Shown here: positions 8,359 through 20,383 of the stretch, in pieces
Layout of the letters: each line of letters starts with the position of its first letter
Position numbering within the stretch: position 1 is the stretch's first letter
From: Sphingobium sp. EP60837
Lineage (GTDB): Bacteria > Pseudomonadota > Alphaproteobacteria > Sphingomonadales > Sphingomonadaceae
Length of the DNA: 64,000 bases
Reading direction: 5' to 3'
NCBI RefSeq assembly: GCF_001658005.1
Contig: NZ_CP015986.1
Coordinates: forward strand, 806,001 to 870,000
Position numbers and translations under genes: made by a program
The notes under the pieces: model-generated
Databases searched by the model: none
Told to the model about the DNA's origin: nothing
What the model saw: only the letters and a program-made list of their open reading frames with translations

Positions 8359-9420
8359 TCACCCCCGCCCTTCCCGCTCCAAAAGCGCCTTCTTCCGTTC
8401 CAACCCATAGGCATAGCCGCCCAAACTCCCGTCGCTCCGCAAGACGCGATGGCAGGGGATCAGCACCGCCAGCCCATTATCGCCGCAAGCCGTGCCCGCC
8501 GCCCGCACCGCACCCGGCTTGCCGATCGCCGCTGCAATCTCGCCATAACTGCGAGTCTCGCCCGGAGGTATCGCGCGCAATGCTTCCCACACCGCCTGCT
8601 GAAAAGCCGTGCCGCACACATCCAGCGGCAGATCAATCGGCCGCCCAGGCTCCTCGATCAAGCGGACGACTTGCGCCGCAAGCCCTTCCAACGCTGCGTC
8701 CCCGCCCATCAAATCCGCCTTGGGAAAGCGCCGCCGCAAATCCGCTTCATTCTCATCGAAGCTGATCCGGCACAGCCCCTTGGCGGTCGCGGCGACCAGC
8801 ACCGGGCCAAGGCTCGACTCCACCACGACATGGCGGATCGTGACACCCCGACCGCCATCTTTCCACGCGCTGGGCGTCATCCCCAGATGCCGCTCCGCAT
8901 CAGCATAGGCCCGGCTGGGCGCATTATAGCCCGCCTCATAGATCGCACTGGTGACGCTCCCGCCCTCCTCCAGCGCCGCTTTCAACCGTTCCGCCCGCAG
9001 CGACCTTGCATAAGCCGCGGGGGTAAGCCCGGTCTCCCGTTTAAACAGCCGATGAAAATGATGCGGCGCATAGCCGGCATGTGCTGCGACCTCCTCCAGC
9101 GAAGGGGGCGTCTCTGCCCCGCCGATAAAGAGTTTCGCCGCTTCCACTGCCAGTCTGTCCCGCCCCACTTCATCGGGGCGGCAGCGCAGGCAGGCCCGAA
9201 ACCCCGCCGCCCGCGCCGCCTCCGGATCGGGCAGGAAGATCATATTCTCCCGCCGTGGGTGCCGCGCCGCACAGCTCGGCTTGCAATAGATGCCGGTCGT
9301 CAGCACCGCGCCGACGAACTGCCCGTCCAGGGCCCGGTCACGGCGCAGAAACGCGTCCCAGCAAGCATCAGGGTCGAGCGGCATCTGCGTCGAGGCGGAA
9401 AGGTCGGTCATCTGGTTCAT
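8359..9420 (-). CDS. ada: Bifunctional Ada: methylphosphotriester sensor, AraC activator and O6-alkylguanine-DNA alkyltransferase
   Basis: The 353-residue protein repairs alkylated DNA and switches on the adaptive response. The N-terminal zinc domain has Cys46, Cys50, Cys77 and Cys80 (GIYCKPSCAARH and FRACLRCRPDE). It is followed by an AraC-type double helix-turn-helix (about 88-185, with YAPHHFHRLFKRETGLTP). The C-terminal alkyltransferase domain has the acceptor cysteine in PCHRV, at about residue 323. All domains are intact, so it should be fully functional. No alkB or alkA homologue is adjacent. A second in-frame ATG lies three codons in, and neither start has a clear ribosome binding site. 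Confidence 0.95.
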   Translation of the reverse strand: MNQMTDLSASTQMPLDPDACWDAFLRRDRALDGQFVGAVLTTGIYCKPSCAARHPRRENMIFLPDPEAARAAGFRACLRCRPDEVGRDRLAVEAAKLFIGGAETPPSLEEVAAHAGYAPHHFHRLFKRETGLTPAAYARSLRAERLKAALEEGGSVTSAIYEAGYNAPSRAYADAERHLGMTPSAWKDGGRGVTIRHVVVESSLGPVLVAATAKGLCRISFDENEADLRRRFPKADLMGGDAALEGLAAQVVRLIEEPGRPIDLPLDVCGTAFQQAVWEALRAIPPGETRSYGEIAAAIGKPGAVRAAGTACGDNGLAVLIPCHRVLRSDGSLGGYAYGLERKKALLEREGRG

Positions 9421-9512
9421 GCTTATGGAATAGCAGAGCGGCTCCGGCCAGCCTTCCCGCCGCTTGCGTTCAAAGCATTTCTCGATTGCCTAAGTCCGGG
9501 CTTCGCATATGA

Positions 9513-11072
9513 ATGCGCCCAACCATGGTCGCTCGTCTTCGCCGCCTCTGCCTTCTGCTCGCGCTCGCTTTGCCCGCTACGGCATTGGCGGAACAGCAGG
9601 ATATCGCCGCCGCCGCCCGTGGCGTGGTCCGCATCGCCATCGTCGCAACAGATGGCAGCGAAGCCTATTTCGTCGGGCATGGCAGCGGCTTTGCCGTTGC
9701 GCCGGACAAGGTCATCACCAATGCCCATGTCGTCGAGCTGACGCGCGAGGAGAAAAATCTCGTCATCGGCGTGATCCCGTCCGAAGGCCGCAAAAGCTAT
9801 GGCGGCCGCGTCATCGCCTATTCGCCCGGCAATGATCTTGCGCTCATCCAGCTGGAGGAAGGGCATCTTCCCGTTAGCACCTTCTATGCAGGCGCGGTCA
9901 GCGATGGGCAGCATGTGACAGCCATCGGCTATCCCGGCACCGTCGATCGCGCGCAGGGCCTCGGCCTCAGGCAAATGGTCGAGCCGCTCAGCACGGTAAA
10001 GACCAGCGGCAACATATCCTCCGGCCGCTCCAGCCAGAGCTTCGACACCATCCTCCACACCGCACCTCTCGCCGCCGGGAACAGCGGCGGGCCATTGGTC
10101 GACGACTGTGGCCGCGTGCTGGGGGTCAACAGCTTCGGCTCCGTGTCGGATGGCAATGACGCCGAATTCGGGTTCGCGGTCTCATGGCGTGAAGTGGCCT
10201 CCTTCCTCCGCCAGGCCGGAGTTTCCTCACTCCACACTGTCATCCCCTGCCGCTCCATGGCGGAAGCCGACGCGGCCGAAGCCGGGCTGTCCCAGCGGGA
10301 AGCGCAGCAGAGCGAACAATCCGAACGCGCCAAGGCCGACGCGCGGGAGGCAGCCATCGAAAAAGCTCGCGACACCGCCGAGCGCGACATCATCTCCGCC
10401 CGCGAAAACGCCATGGCGGGGGCGGCGGTCCTCCTCGCCTTCGCCGTGCTGGGGCTGGGCGCTGGCGGGCTTTTCTACAGCCAGGGCCGCGAACGCCGCG
10501 CCACCTGGTTTCTCGCTGGCGGCGGTCTGCTGCTGCTTGGCGCCTTCGCTCTTTTCTTCCTCAAACCGAGCTTTTCCAGCATCGATGAACGGGTGAAGCT
10601 GCCCGATGACGGTCGCGTCACCGGCAACAACGCCTATGCGTGGGAAGGCGACAATATCTGCCGCGTCGATTTTGACCGCAGCCGCCTTACCATCTCCGAA
10701 GCCAACGACATCCCGTTCAACTGGACCCAAAGCGGCTGCGTCAATGGCAGCAGTCAATATGTCAGCGCCGGCAGTGAATGGGAACGTGCGACCGTCCCCG
10801 ATTCCGGCAATATTATAACAGTCAGCCGCTTCAGTCCCGCGACCGGCACATTGCGCATTCAGCGCTGGCTGCCCGATGCCGACACGATGGACAAGGCGCG
10901 GGCGTTGCTGAAGGATGGCCCGATCAGGGCGTGCGGCAGCGACTCCGACCTGCTCGGCAGGATCGCGGGACTGCGATCCGGTCTCGCCGCCCTCTTGCCC
11001 GCCCAGCCGAATGAACGGCTCGTCTATCATTGCCGCAAGGGCCGCCTCGCTCCTCCTGATCCGTCCAACTGA
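9513..11072 (+). CDS. Membrane-anchored S1C (trypsin-like) serine protease with periplasmic C-terminal domain
   Basis: A 519-residue protein with a signal peptide (residues 1-26) and a trypsin-fold domain at about 35-235. The triad is His72 (ITNAHVVE), Asp108 (GNDLALI) and Ser191 ([10 protein letters not shown]). There is no PDZ domain, unlike DegP or DegS. A charged, probably coiled-coil helix (about 250-300, rich in E, A, R and K) leads into two closely spaced membrane helices (about 300-322 and 331-351). A C-terminal domain of about 165 residues follows, with four cysteines and no family I recognise. The topology places both the protease and the C-terminal domain in the periplasm. It stands alone, divergent from ada. 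Confidence 0.82.
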   Translation: MRPTMVARLRRLCLLLALALPATALAEQQDIAAAARGVVRIAIVATDGSEAYFVGHGSGFAVAPDKVITNAHVVELTREEKNLVIGVIPSEGRKSYGGRVIAYSPGNDLALIQLEEGHLPVSTFYAGAVSDGQHVTAIGYPGTVDRAQGLGLRQMVEPLSTVKTSGNISSGRSSQSFDTILHTAPLAAGNSGGPLVDDCGRVLGVNSFGSVSDGNDAEFGFAVSWREVASFLRQAGVSSLHTVIPCRSMAEADAAEAGLSQREAQQSEQSERAKADAREAAIEKARDTAERDIISARENAMAGAAVLLAFAVLGLGAGGLFYSQGRERRATWFLAGGGLLLLGAFALFFLKPSFSSIDERVKLPDDGRVTGNNAYAWEGDNICRVDFDRSRLTISEANDIPFNWTQSGCVNGSSQYVSAGSEWERATVPDSGNIITVSRFSPATGTLRIQRWLPDADTMDKARALLKDGPIRACGSDSDLLGRIAGLRSGLAALLPAQPNERLVYHCRKGRLAPPDPSN

Positions 11073-11269
11073 CCGGAATCCGGCGGCAGGATGCGCCGTC
11101 AAATCGACTTGATTCCATCCTTATGACGGAATCGCGTTCCATGGCTTGCATAGTCATAATCCCGCTGCTAACCGGCCCGGCAACAGGGGAACGGGACGGC
11201 AAGACCGCGCCCCTCTTTTTGCATGACCGGCAATCAAGTGCCAGTAACCCAATGGAGGACGGTAAGCGC

Positions 11270-13356
<2,087 letters not shown>

Positions 13357-13364
13357 TATTTAGC

Positions 13365-13447
13365 CGTCACCCCAGCGCAAGCTGGGGTCTCAGGCCGGAT
13401 AGGTCCGACCTGGGGGCGTGAGATGCCAGCCTTCGCTGGCATGACGG
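13365..13447. repeat. Palindromic repeat pair (family A) between atpA and atpG
   Basis: Two stem-loops face each other. CGTCA-CCCCAGC-gcaa-GCTGGGG-TCTCAGG comes first, and after a short spacer comes GTGAGA-TGCCAGC-cttc-GCTGGCA-TGACGG. The outer CGTCA/TGACG and inner TCTCA/TGAGA are also complementary, so the 83 nt could fold as a cruciform. The layout resembles BIME elements made of two inverted REP units. Related copies lie at 42725-42800 and, as a half unit, at 8120-8149. Confidence 0.75.
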
Positions 13448-13470
13448 AACAGGATTGAACGAGACGGTAA

Positions 13471-14355
13471 ATGGCCAGCCTCAAGGAACTGAAGATCCGC
13501 ATCGGGTCGGTGAAGTCGACCCAGAAGATCACCAAGGCGAAGCAGATGGTCGCCGCCGCGAAGCTGCGCAAGGCGCAGGCCGCGGCCGAAGCCGCGCGTC
13601 CCTATTCCAGCCGCTTGGAAGCGGTCGTCGCCAGTCTCGCTTCGAAGATCGCGGGCGGTTCGGGCGAAGGCGCTTCACCGCTACTCGCCGGCACCGGCAA
13701 GGATGACGTTCATCTGCTGGTGGTCGCCAACTCGGATCGTGGTCTTGCGGGCGCGTTCAACGCCAACATCGTGAAGGCCGCTCGCGCCAAGGCCGAGGAG
13801 CTGATCGAGCAGGGCAAGACCGTCCGCTTCTATCTGATCGGCCGCAAGGGCCGTCCGGTCATCAACCGGACTTTCCCCGGCATGATCGTCGCCCAGTTCG
13901 AAACCACCGGCGCGAAGGAACCGGGCTACTCGCAGGCTGAAGCGATCGCGCACGAGCTGACCGACATGTATCTGAACGGCAAATTCGACGTCGCGCACCT
14001 CTTCTTCTCGCGCTTCAAGTCGGCGCTGGCGCAGATCCCGACCGAACAGCAGATCATCCCGGTCAAAATCCCGGCGGACGCCGACCGCAACGCCATTGCC
14101 GCCACGGTGGAATATGAGCCGAGCGAGGAAGCGATCCTCGACGACCTGCTGCCGCGCAACGTGACGGTGCAGATCTTCAAGGCGCTGCTGGAAAACAACG
14201 CGTCCGAACAGGGCGCCTCGATGACCGCCATGGACAATGCGACCCGCAATGCCGGCGACCTCATCAACAAGCTGACCATTCAGTATAACCGCAGCCGTCA
14301 GGCCGCGATCACCACCGAACTGGTCGAAATCATCTCGGGCGCCGAAGCCCTCTAA
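13471..14355 (+). CDS. atpG: ATP synthase F1 subunit gamma
   Basis: The 294-residue gamma subunit is the rotating central stalk. It starts [20 protein letters not shown], the conserved N-terminal helix, and ends with [15 protein letters not shown], the matching C-terminal helix that penetrates the alpha3beta3 ring. The central [18 protein letters not shown] is also characteristic. It lies between the family A repeat and atpD (24 nt). Confidence 0.98.
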   Translation: MASLKELKIRIGSVKSTQKITKAKQMVAAAKLRKAQAAAEAARPYSSRLEAVVASLASKIAGGSGEGASPLLAGTGKDDVHLLVVANSDRGLAGAFNANIVKAARAKAEELIEQGKTVRFYLIGRKGRPVINRTFPGMIVAQFETTGAKEPGYSQAEAIAHELTDMYLNGKFDVAHLFFSRFKSALAQIPTEQQIIPVKIPADADRNAIAATVEYEPSEEAILDDLLPRNVTVQIFKALLENNASEQGASMTAMDNATRNAGDLINKLTIQYNRSRQAAITTELVEIISGAEAL

Positions 14356-15825
<1,470 letters not shown>

Positions 15826-15832
15826 AAGAGCT

Positions 15833-15966
15833 TCCCCTCCCGCAAGCGGGAGGGGATTGAGGGGTGGGCAGCGAGCGAAGCGAGCAGCGACATACCCTGA
15901 CAAGCTGCAACGATTGCTACGCAATCGACCCACCCCAACCCCTCCCTTGAAAGGGAGGGGCTAAGG
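15833..15966. repeat. Composite palindromic repeat (family B) between atpD and atpC
   Basis: The 134-nt element has a left hairpin CCCCTCCCGC-AA-GCGGGAGGGG and then ATTGAGGGGTGGG. A core of GCGAGCGAAGCGAGC and mixed sequence follows, then CCCACCCCAACCCCTCCC and a right hairpin CCCCTCCCTTGAAAGGGAGGGG. The inner AGGGGTGGG and CCCACCCC are complementary, so the whole element can fold back. Its right end CTAAGGAAG supplies an AAGGA at 15963-15967, 7 nt before the atpC start. Related elements lie at 1850-1901 and 52949-53046. Confidence 0.75.
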
Positions 15967-15974
15967 AAGCGAAA

Positions 15975-16229
15975 ATGGCACTGCATTTCGAACTCGTGAC
16001 CCCCGAAAAGCTCGTCCGCTCGGAAGAGGTCTATCAGGTCGTCGTCCCCGGCACCGATGGCGACTTCGGCGTGCTGGAAGGCCACGCCCCCTTCATGTCC
16101 ACCGTCCGCGACGGCGCGATCCAGATCTTCGCCAGCGCCGGTTCGGCCCCCGAAGTCATCCCCGTCCAGGGCGGCTTTGCGGAAGTGAATGAAAAGGGCC
16201 TAACCGTCCTTGCGGAGCATGCTGGCTGA
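15975..16229 (+). CDS. atpC: ATP synthase F1 subunit epsilon, short form
   Basis: The 84-residue product covers only the N-terminal beta-sandwich of epsilon ([20 protein letters not shown] ... [19 protein letters not shown]). It stops where the C-terminal helical hairpin would begin; E. coli epsilon is 138-139 residues. The frame shows no damage and ends in a normal TGA, so this is a naturally short form rather than a truncation by mutation. The ATG is preceded by AAGGA contributed by the repeat. It ends the operon, with a rho-independent terminator 35 nt downstream. Confidence 0.95.
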   Translation: MALHFELVTPEKLVRSEEVYQVVVPGTDGDFGVLEGHAPFMSTVRDGAIQIFASAGSAPEVIPVQGGFAEVNEKGLTVLAEHAG

Positions 16230-16263
16230 TCGCAACGACGACAGCTATCCGATAAATATAAGA

Positions 16264-16296
16264 AGGCCGCGCTCCGCATCGGGGCGCGGCCTTTTT
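16264..16296 (+). terminator. Rho-independent terminator of the atp operon
   Basis: AGGCCGCGC (16264-16272) pairs perfectly with GCGCGGCCT (16284-16292), and the RNA continues with a run of U (CTTTTTG). It lies 35 nt after the atpC stop and is the clearest terminator in the window. Confidence 0.9.
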
Positions 16297-16443
16297 GTTG
16301 TGCCACACGCTGCGGTCTCGCCATGCCCTGCCCGGCTCCATTAGCCATTTGTCAAAGTTTCCGCCCTATTCACCATTTCCAGGCATATTTGATCGGTCTC
16401 CTCGTGGTTGGCTGGACCGATTGGAACATTCCGGCGGAGAATT

Positions 16444-17970
16444 ATGAGCGCGTTTGGACGGAAAAATGGACCTGCCGGCATTAAGCCGGGATTCGGCGTC
16501 GCCCGGCCGATGCAGGGCGGAGCGCCTCGCGAGGAAGTGCGCGGAGGCGAGCAATTTCCGCCGCTCGACATGGCGCCCTTGCCGGCGGAAACGCTGGCCG
16601 ATCCGCTTTCCGCACCTACCGGCCAGATGCAGCGCAACGCCGACGCGCTGCAGCGGCTCTCCGACCGCGCCAATGCGGAACATGTGCCCGATGCAGGGCC
16701 GCAGGGCTTTGAGGCGTCGGTCCACAAGATCAAGGAACAGGTTCTTCCACGCCTCCTGGAGCGCGTCGATCCCGAAGCCGCCGCAACCCTCAGCAAGGAT
16801 GAGTTGGCGGAGGAATTCCGTCCCATCATCATGGAGGTGCTGGCCGAACTGAAGCTCACCCTCAACCGGCGCGAACAGTTCGCGCTGGAAAAGGTGCTGG
16901 TCGATGAACTGCTCGGCCTCGGCCCGCTCGAAGAACTGCTGGCCGATCCGGACGTCAGCGACATCATGGTCAACGGCCCGGAACAGACCTATATCGAAAA
17001 AAAGGGCAAGCTCCAGATCGCCCCGATCAAGTTCCGCGACGAGGAGCATCTGTTCCAGATCGCGCAGCGCATCGTGAACAAGGTCGGTCGCCGCGTCGAT
17101 CAGACCACACCGCTGGCCGACGCCCGCCTGCCCGACGGCAGCCGCGTCAACGTCATCGTGCCGCCCCTTTCGCTCCGCGGCACCGCCATCTCCATCCGTA
17201 AATTCTCCGCCAAGCCGATCACGCTCGACATGCTGGCGCAATGGGGCGCGATGAGCCCGCAAATGTGCACGGCGCTGAAGATCGCGGGCGCCTGCCGCAT
17301 GAACATCGTCATTTCGGGCGGCACCGGCTCGGGCAAGACGACCATGCTCAATGCCCTATCGAAGATGATCGATCCGGGCGAGCGCGTACTGACCATCGAG
17401 GACGCGGCCGAACTCCGCCTGCAGCAGCCGCATTGGCTACCGCTCGAAACCCGCCCGCCGAACTTGGAAGGGCAAGGCGCGATCACCATCGGCGACCTCG
17501 TCAAGAACGCCCTGCGTATGCGCCCGGACCGCATCATCCTGGGCGAAATCCGTGGCGCGGAGTGTTTCGACCTGCTTGCCGCCATGAACACCGGACATGA
17601 CGGCTCCATGTGCACGCTGCACAGCAACTCGCCCCGCGAGTGCCTGGGCCGTATGGAAAACATGATCCTGATGGGCGACATCAAGATCCCGAAAGAAGCC
17701 ATTTCCAAGCAGATCGCCGACTCGGTCGATCTCATCGTGCAGGTCAAGCGCCTGCGCGACGGCTCGCGCCGCGTCACCAATGTAACCGAGGTCATCGGCA
17801 TGGAGGGCGACGTCATCGTCACCCAGGAACTGTTCAAGTTCGAATATCATGACGAGGACGACAGCGGCCGTATCGTCGGCGAATATCGCTCCATGGGCCT
17901 GCGTCCCTACACGCTGGACAAGGCGCGGCAGTTCGGTTTCGACCAGCCGTTCCTGGAAGCCTGCCTCTAA
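16444..17970 (+). CDS. CpaF/TadA-type secretion ATPase (type II/IV secretion family), orphan
   Basis: A 508-residue hexameric ATPase of the CpaF family, which powers Tad/Flp pilus assembly. An N-terminal extension of about 130 residues precedes the conserved domain (VLVDELLGLGPLEELLADPD, DVSDIMVNGPEQTYIE). Walker A is GGTGSGKTTMLNAL, at about residue 300. The Asp box and Walker B region includes RPDRIILGEIRGAE, and the His box is GSMCTLHSNSPRE. The ATG at 16444 follows GGCGGAGA and is preferred to one 36 nt upstream. No other cpa/tad gene lies within the window, so its partners must be elsewhere. Confidence 0.85.
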   Translation: MSAFGRKNGPAGIKPGFGVARPMQGGAPREEVRGGEQFPPLDMAPLPAETLADPLSAPTGQMQRNADALQRLSDRANAEHVPDAGPQGFEASVHKIKEQVLPRLLERVDPEAAATLSKDELAEEFRPIIMEVLAELKLTLNRREQFALEKVLVDELLGLGPLEELLADPDVSDIMVNGPEQTYIEKKGKLQIAPIKFRDEEHLFQIAQRIVNKVGRRVDQTTPLADARLPDGSRVNVIVPPLSLRGTAISIRKFSAKPITLDMLAQWGAMSPQMCTALKIAGACRMNIVISGGTGSGKTTMLNALSKMIDPGERVLTIEDAAELRLQQPHWLPLETRPPNLEGQGAITIGDLVKNALRMRPDRIILGEIRGAECFDLLAAMNTGHDGSMCTLHSNSPRECLGRMENMILMGDIKIPKEAISKQIADSVDLIVQVKRLRDGSRRVTNVTEVIGMEGDVIVTQELFKFEYHDEDDSGRIVGEYRSMGLRPYTLDKARQFGFDQPFLEACL

Positions 17971-17977
17971 CAATCTC

Positions 17978-18006
17978 GGCTGGCGGAGCTTTACGCCTCG
18001 CCAGCC
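17978..18006 (+). terminator. Terminator-like hairpin after the CpaF gene
   Basis: GGCTGGCG (17978-17985) and CGCCAGCC (17999-18006) form a perfect 8-bp stem 8 nt after the stop codon. No U-run follows, so it may stabilise the mRNA 3' end rather than terminate by itself. Confidence 0.35.
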
Positions 18007-18068
18007 GCTTGCGCTCCGCCATCGCAAACGGCACATCTGTTTCCTCGCCGATAAAGAGAGGATCCCTG

Positions 18069-18890
18069 ATGAACCGTCTCGCGCGCGCCGGTCTGTTGCT
18101 GACCGCCATCGCTGTTCCCGCCCTGCCGCTCGCCGCGCAGCATGCCGGTCATGCAAGCCACAAGCCTGCCCAGGCGGCCGATCCGATCGCCGCCGCAGTC
18201 GCTGCGCCAAGCCGCAGCGCCGCCAACACGGCCCGCGATAAATATCGGCACCCCGCGCAAACGCTCGCCTTCTTCGGCGTCGCGCCCGGCCAGACCGTGG
18301 TGGAATATAGTCCCAGCGGCGGCTGGTACACGGAGATCCTCGCTCCGCTGCTGCGCGAGAAGGGTACTCTCTATGCGCTCCAGCCTTCGGGCCGTTATCT
18401 GGACGGTTACCGCAAATTTCTCGCCGCGAAGCCCGATGTCTATGACAGGGTGAAGCTGGTTGCCTTTCCGGAGCAAGCCGCAATGATCCCGGTGGGCAGC
18501 GTCGATACGCTGCTCACTTTCCGCAACGTCCATAATATGGTGATGGCTGGAACGGAAACGGCAACCTTCAAGGCGTTCTACGATCTTCTGAAGCCCGGCG
18601 GGACGCTGGGCATCGTCGATCACCGCTTGCCGGAGGACCGGGACGCCGCGCTGGAAAAGAGCAGCGGCTATCTCAAGGTATCGACTATCCGCCGCCTGGC
18701 CGAGGCGGCGGGCTTCGAATATGTCGGCGCTTCGGAAATCAACGCCAATCCCAAGGACACGGCCGACTGGCCAAAGGGTGTCTGGACCCTGCCCCCCACC
18801 CTAACCAATGGCGATGTGGACAAAGCCAAATATGTAGCGGTCGGCGAAAGCGATCGAATGACGCTGAAATTCCGCAAACCCGGGCGATAG
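18069..18890 (+). CDS. Exported class I methyltransferase-like protein (COG4798 type)
   Basis: A 273-residue protein with a clear Sec signal peptide (MNRLARAGLLLTAIAVPALP then LAAQ, cleavage near residue 23). A Rossmann methyltransferase fold follows. The first SAM-binding motif reads VVEYSPSGGWYTEIL (about 77-91), where most relatives have a G-rich ExxPGGG form. Later LLTFRNVHNMV and LKPGGTLGIVDHR are standard motif III/IV landmarks of this group. An AGAGAGGAT precedes the ATG. Periplasmic SAM is not expected, so the activity is doubtful; it may be a binding protein or use another cofactor. It stands between the CpaF gene and a transporter. Confidence 0.72.
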   Translation: MNRLARAGLLLTAIAVPALPLAAQHAGHASHKPAQAADPIAAAVAAPSRSAANTARDKYRHPAQTLAFFGVAPGQTVVEYSPSGGWYTEILAPLLREKGTLYALQPSGRYLDGYRKFLAAKPDVYDRVKLVAFPEQAAMIPVGSVDTLLTFRNVHNMVMAGTETATFKAFYDLLKPGGTLGIVDHRLPEDRDAALEKSSGYLKVSTIRRLAEAAGFEYVGASEINANPKDTADWPKGVWTLPPTLTNGDVDKAKYVAVGESDRMTLKFRKPGR

Positions 18891-18935
18891 CATATCGGCG
18901 GTTGCCTCCTCGCGGCGCATGTCTAAAGCGGGCGC

Positions 18936-19874
18936 GTGCAACCGCCTGCCCCCACGAGCCCCCCGGAGGAGCTTCCGCCGCCTCCCCCTCTGCGGGAGGA
19001 ACGACCGCTCACCGGCATCGGACTGCGCCTTGTCGCCATGGCCTTCCTGGCAGCGATGTTCGCGCTGGGCAAAGTCGTCGGCACGCGCGGGGTGCATCTC
19101 GGCGAGTTGCTCTTCTACCGTCAGGCGCTGGCCCTGCCGATCATCGTCGCATGGGTCGCGCTGACCGACGGATTGCCCTCAGTACGGACCAACCGGCTTG
19201 GCATTCATGTCAGCCGGACAGCACTCGGCCTCACCGGCATGGCGCTCAACTTCGGCTCCTACATGCTGTTGCCATTGACGGAGGCGACCACGATCGGCTT
19301 CACCATGCCGATCTTCGCCACGCTGCTGTCCGCGCTGCTGCTAAGGGAGGCGACCGGCCCGCACCGCTGGGCGGCCATCCTGTCGGGCTTTGTAGGCATA
19401 TTGATCATGATCCGCCCGGATAGCGCCCATTTCCCGCCGCTGGGGCTCGCAGTGGCTCTGTCCGCCGCCGTCATGACCGCCTGCATCAGCCTTTTGCTCC
19501 GCGATTTGGGGCGAACGGAAAAGGCGGGCGTCATCGTCTTCTGGTTTACGGCCCTATCCATCCCGCCGCTCGGCCTGCTGATGCTGTTCGTCGGACAGGC
19601 GCATGATCCGCTGACCTGGGCGCTGCTCGCCGGCGTCGGCATCACCGGCGGCTGCGCACAGCTTTGCATGACCGGATCGCTACGCTGCGCGCCTGTCTCC
19701 GTCGTCCTGCCGATGGACTACAGCACCATCATCTGGTCAACGATGCTGGGCCTCATCATCTGGGGCGAATGGCCGATCGGCACCACCTGGATCGGCGCCA
19801 TGCTTATCATCGCCAGCGGCCTTTATATCGCTTGGCGGGAGCATGCGCGCGCCCGCCGCTTCGCTTCAGCCTAG
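18936..19874 (+). CDS. DMT superfamily (EamA) transporter
   Basis: A 312-residue inner-membrane protein of the drug/metabolite transporter superfamily, with ten predicted helices formed by two EamA repeats. The cytoplasmic N-terminus is proline-rich (residues 2-20). The first repeat starts at about LVAMAFLAAMFALGKVVG and the second has VVLPMDYSTIIWSTMLGLII. The start is GTG 18936; no ATG precedes the first helix in a good position. The substrate cannot be predicted. Its stop overlaps the end of the convergent osmC-type gene by 9 nt. Confidence 0.82.
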   Translation: MQPPAPTSPPEELPPPPPLREERPLTGIGLRLVAMAFLAAMFALGKVVGTRGVHLGELLFYRQALALPIIVAWVALTDGLPSVRTNRLGIHVSRTALGLTGMALNFGSYMLLPLTEATTIGFTMPIFATLLSALLLREATGPHRWAAILSGFVGILIMIRPDSAHFPPLGLAVALSAAVMTACISLLLRDLGRTEKAGVIVFWFTALSIPPLGLLMLFVGQAHDPLTWALLAGVGITGGCAQLCMTGSLRCAPVSVVLPMDYSTIIWSTMLGLIIWGEWPIGTTWIGAMLIIASGLYIAWREHARARRFASA

Positions 19875-20297
19875 CAGTTCCGCGTCCAGGCTGATCTCCG
19901 CATTCAACAGCTTGGATACGGGGCAATTGGCCTTCGCCTTCCCGGCCAGTTCCTGGAACTGCGCGTCCGACGCTCCCGGAATTTTCGCCTTCAGCGTCAG
20001 CTTGCTCGCGGTAATCGCAAAGCCGCCCTCCTGCTGCTCCAACGTGACCACGGCATTGGTCTCCATCTTCTCCGCCGTCAGCCCGGCCTCGCCCAGAATC
20101 AGCGACAGCGCCATGGTGAAGCAAGACGCATGGGCAGCCGCGATCAATTCTTCGGGATTTGTGCCCGGCACGCCTTCGAACCGCATCGCAAAGCCATAGG
20201 GATGCGCGTCCAGCGCCCCGCTTTGGGTGGTTATCGCGCCCTTTCCGTCCTTAAGGCCACCGCTCCAAACCGCTGATCCGCTACGATTGATCTTCAT
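19866..20297 (-). CDS. OsmC family peroxiredoxin
   Basis: The 143-residue protein reduces organic hydroperoxides with two cysteines. The first is in AAHASCFTMALSLIL (about residue 60) and the second is in KANCPVSKLLNAEI (about 125). The spacing and the opening MKINRSGSAVWSGGLKDGKG match OsmC rather than Ohr. The ATG at 20297 has an ideal AGGAGG five nucleotides upstream. It diverges from the PRC-barrel gene across 86 nt. Osmotic or oxidative stress control would be expected from the family, but no operator is evident. Confidence 0.9.
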   Translation of the reverse strand: MKINRSGSAVWSGGLKDGKGAITTQSGALDAHPYGFAMRFEGVPGTNPEELIAAAHASCFTMALSLILGEAGLTAEKMETNAVVTLEQQEGGFAITASKLTLKAKIPGASDAQFQELAGKAKANCPVSKLLNAEISLDAELLG

Positions 20298-20383
20298 ATG
20301 ATCCTCCTGCCTGAAGAAACGGGAACCCCGCCGATCCTGCCCGGTTTCCTCTCTATAGCGCATAACGGTACAGGAGCGTGACA

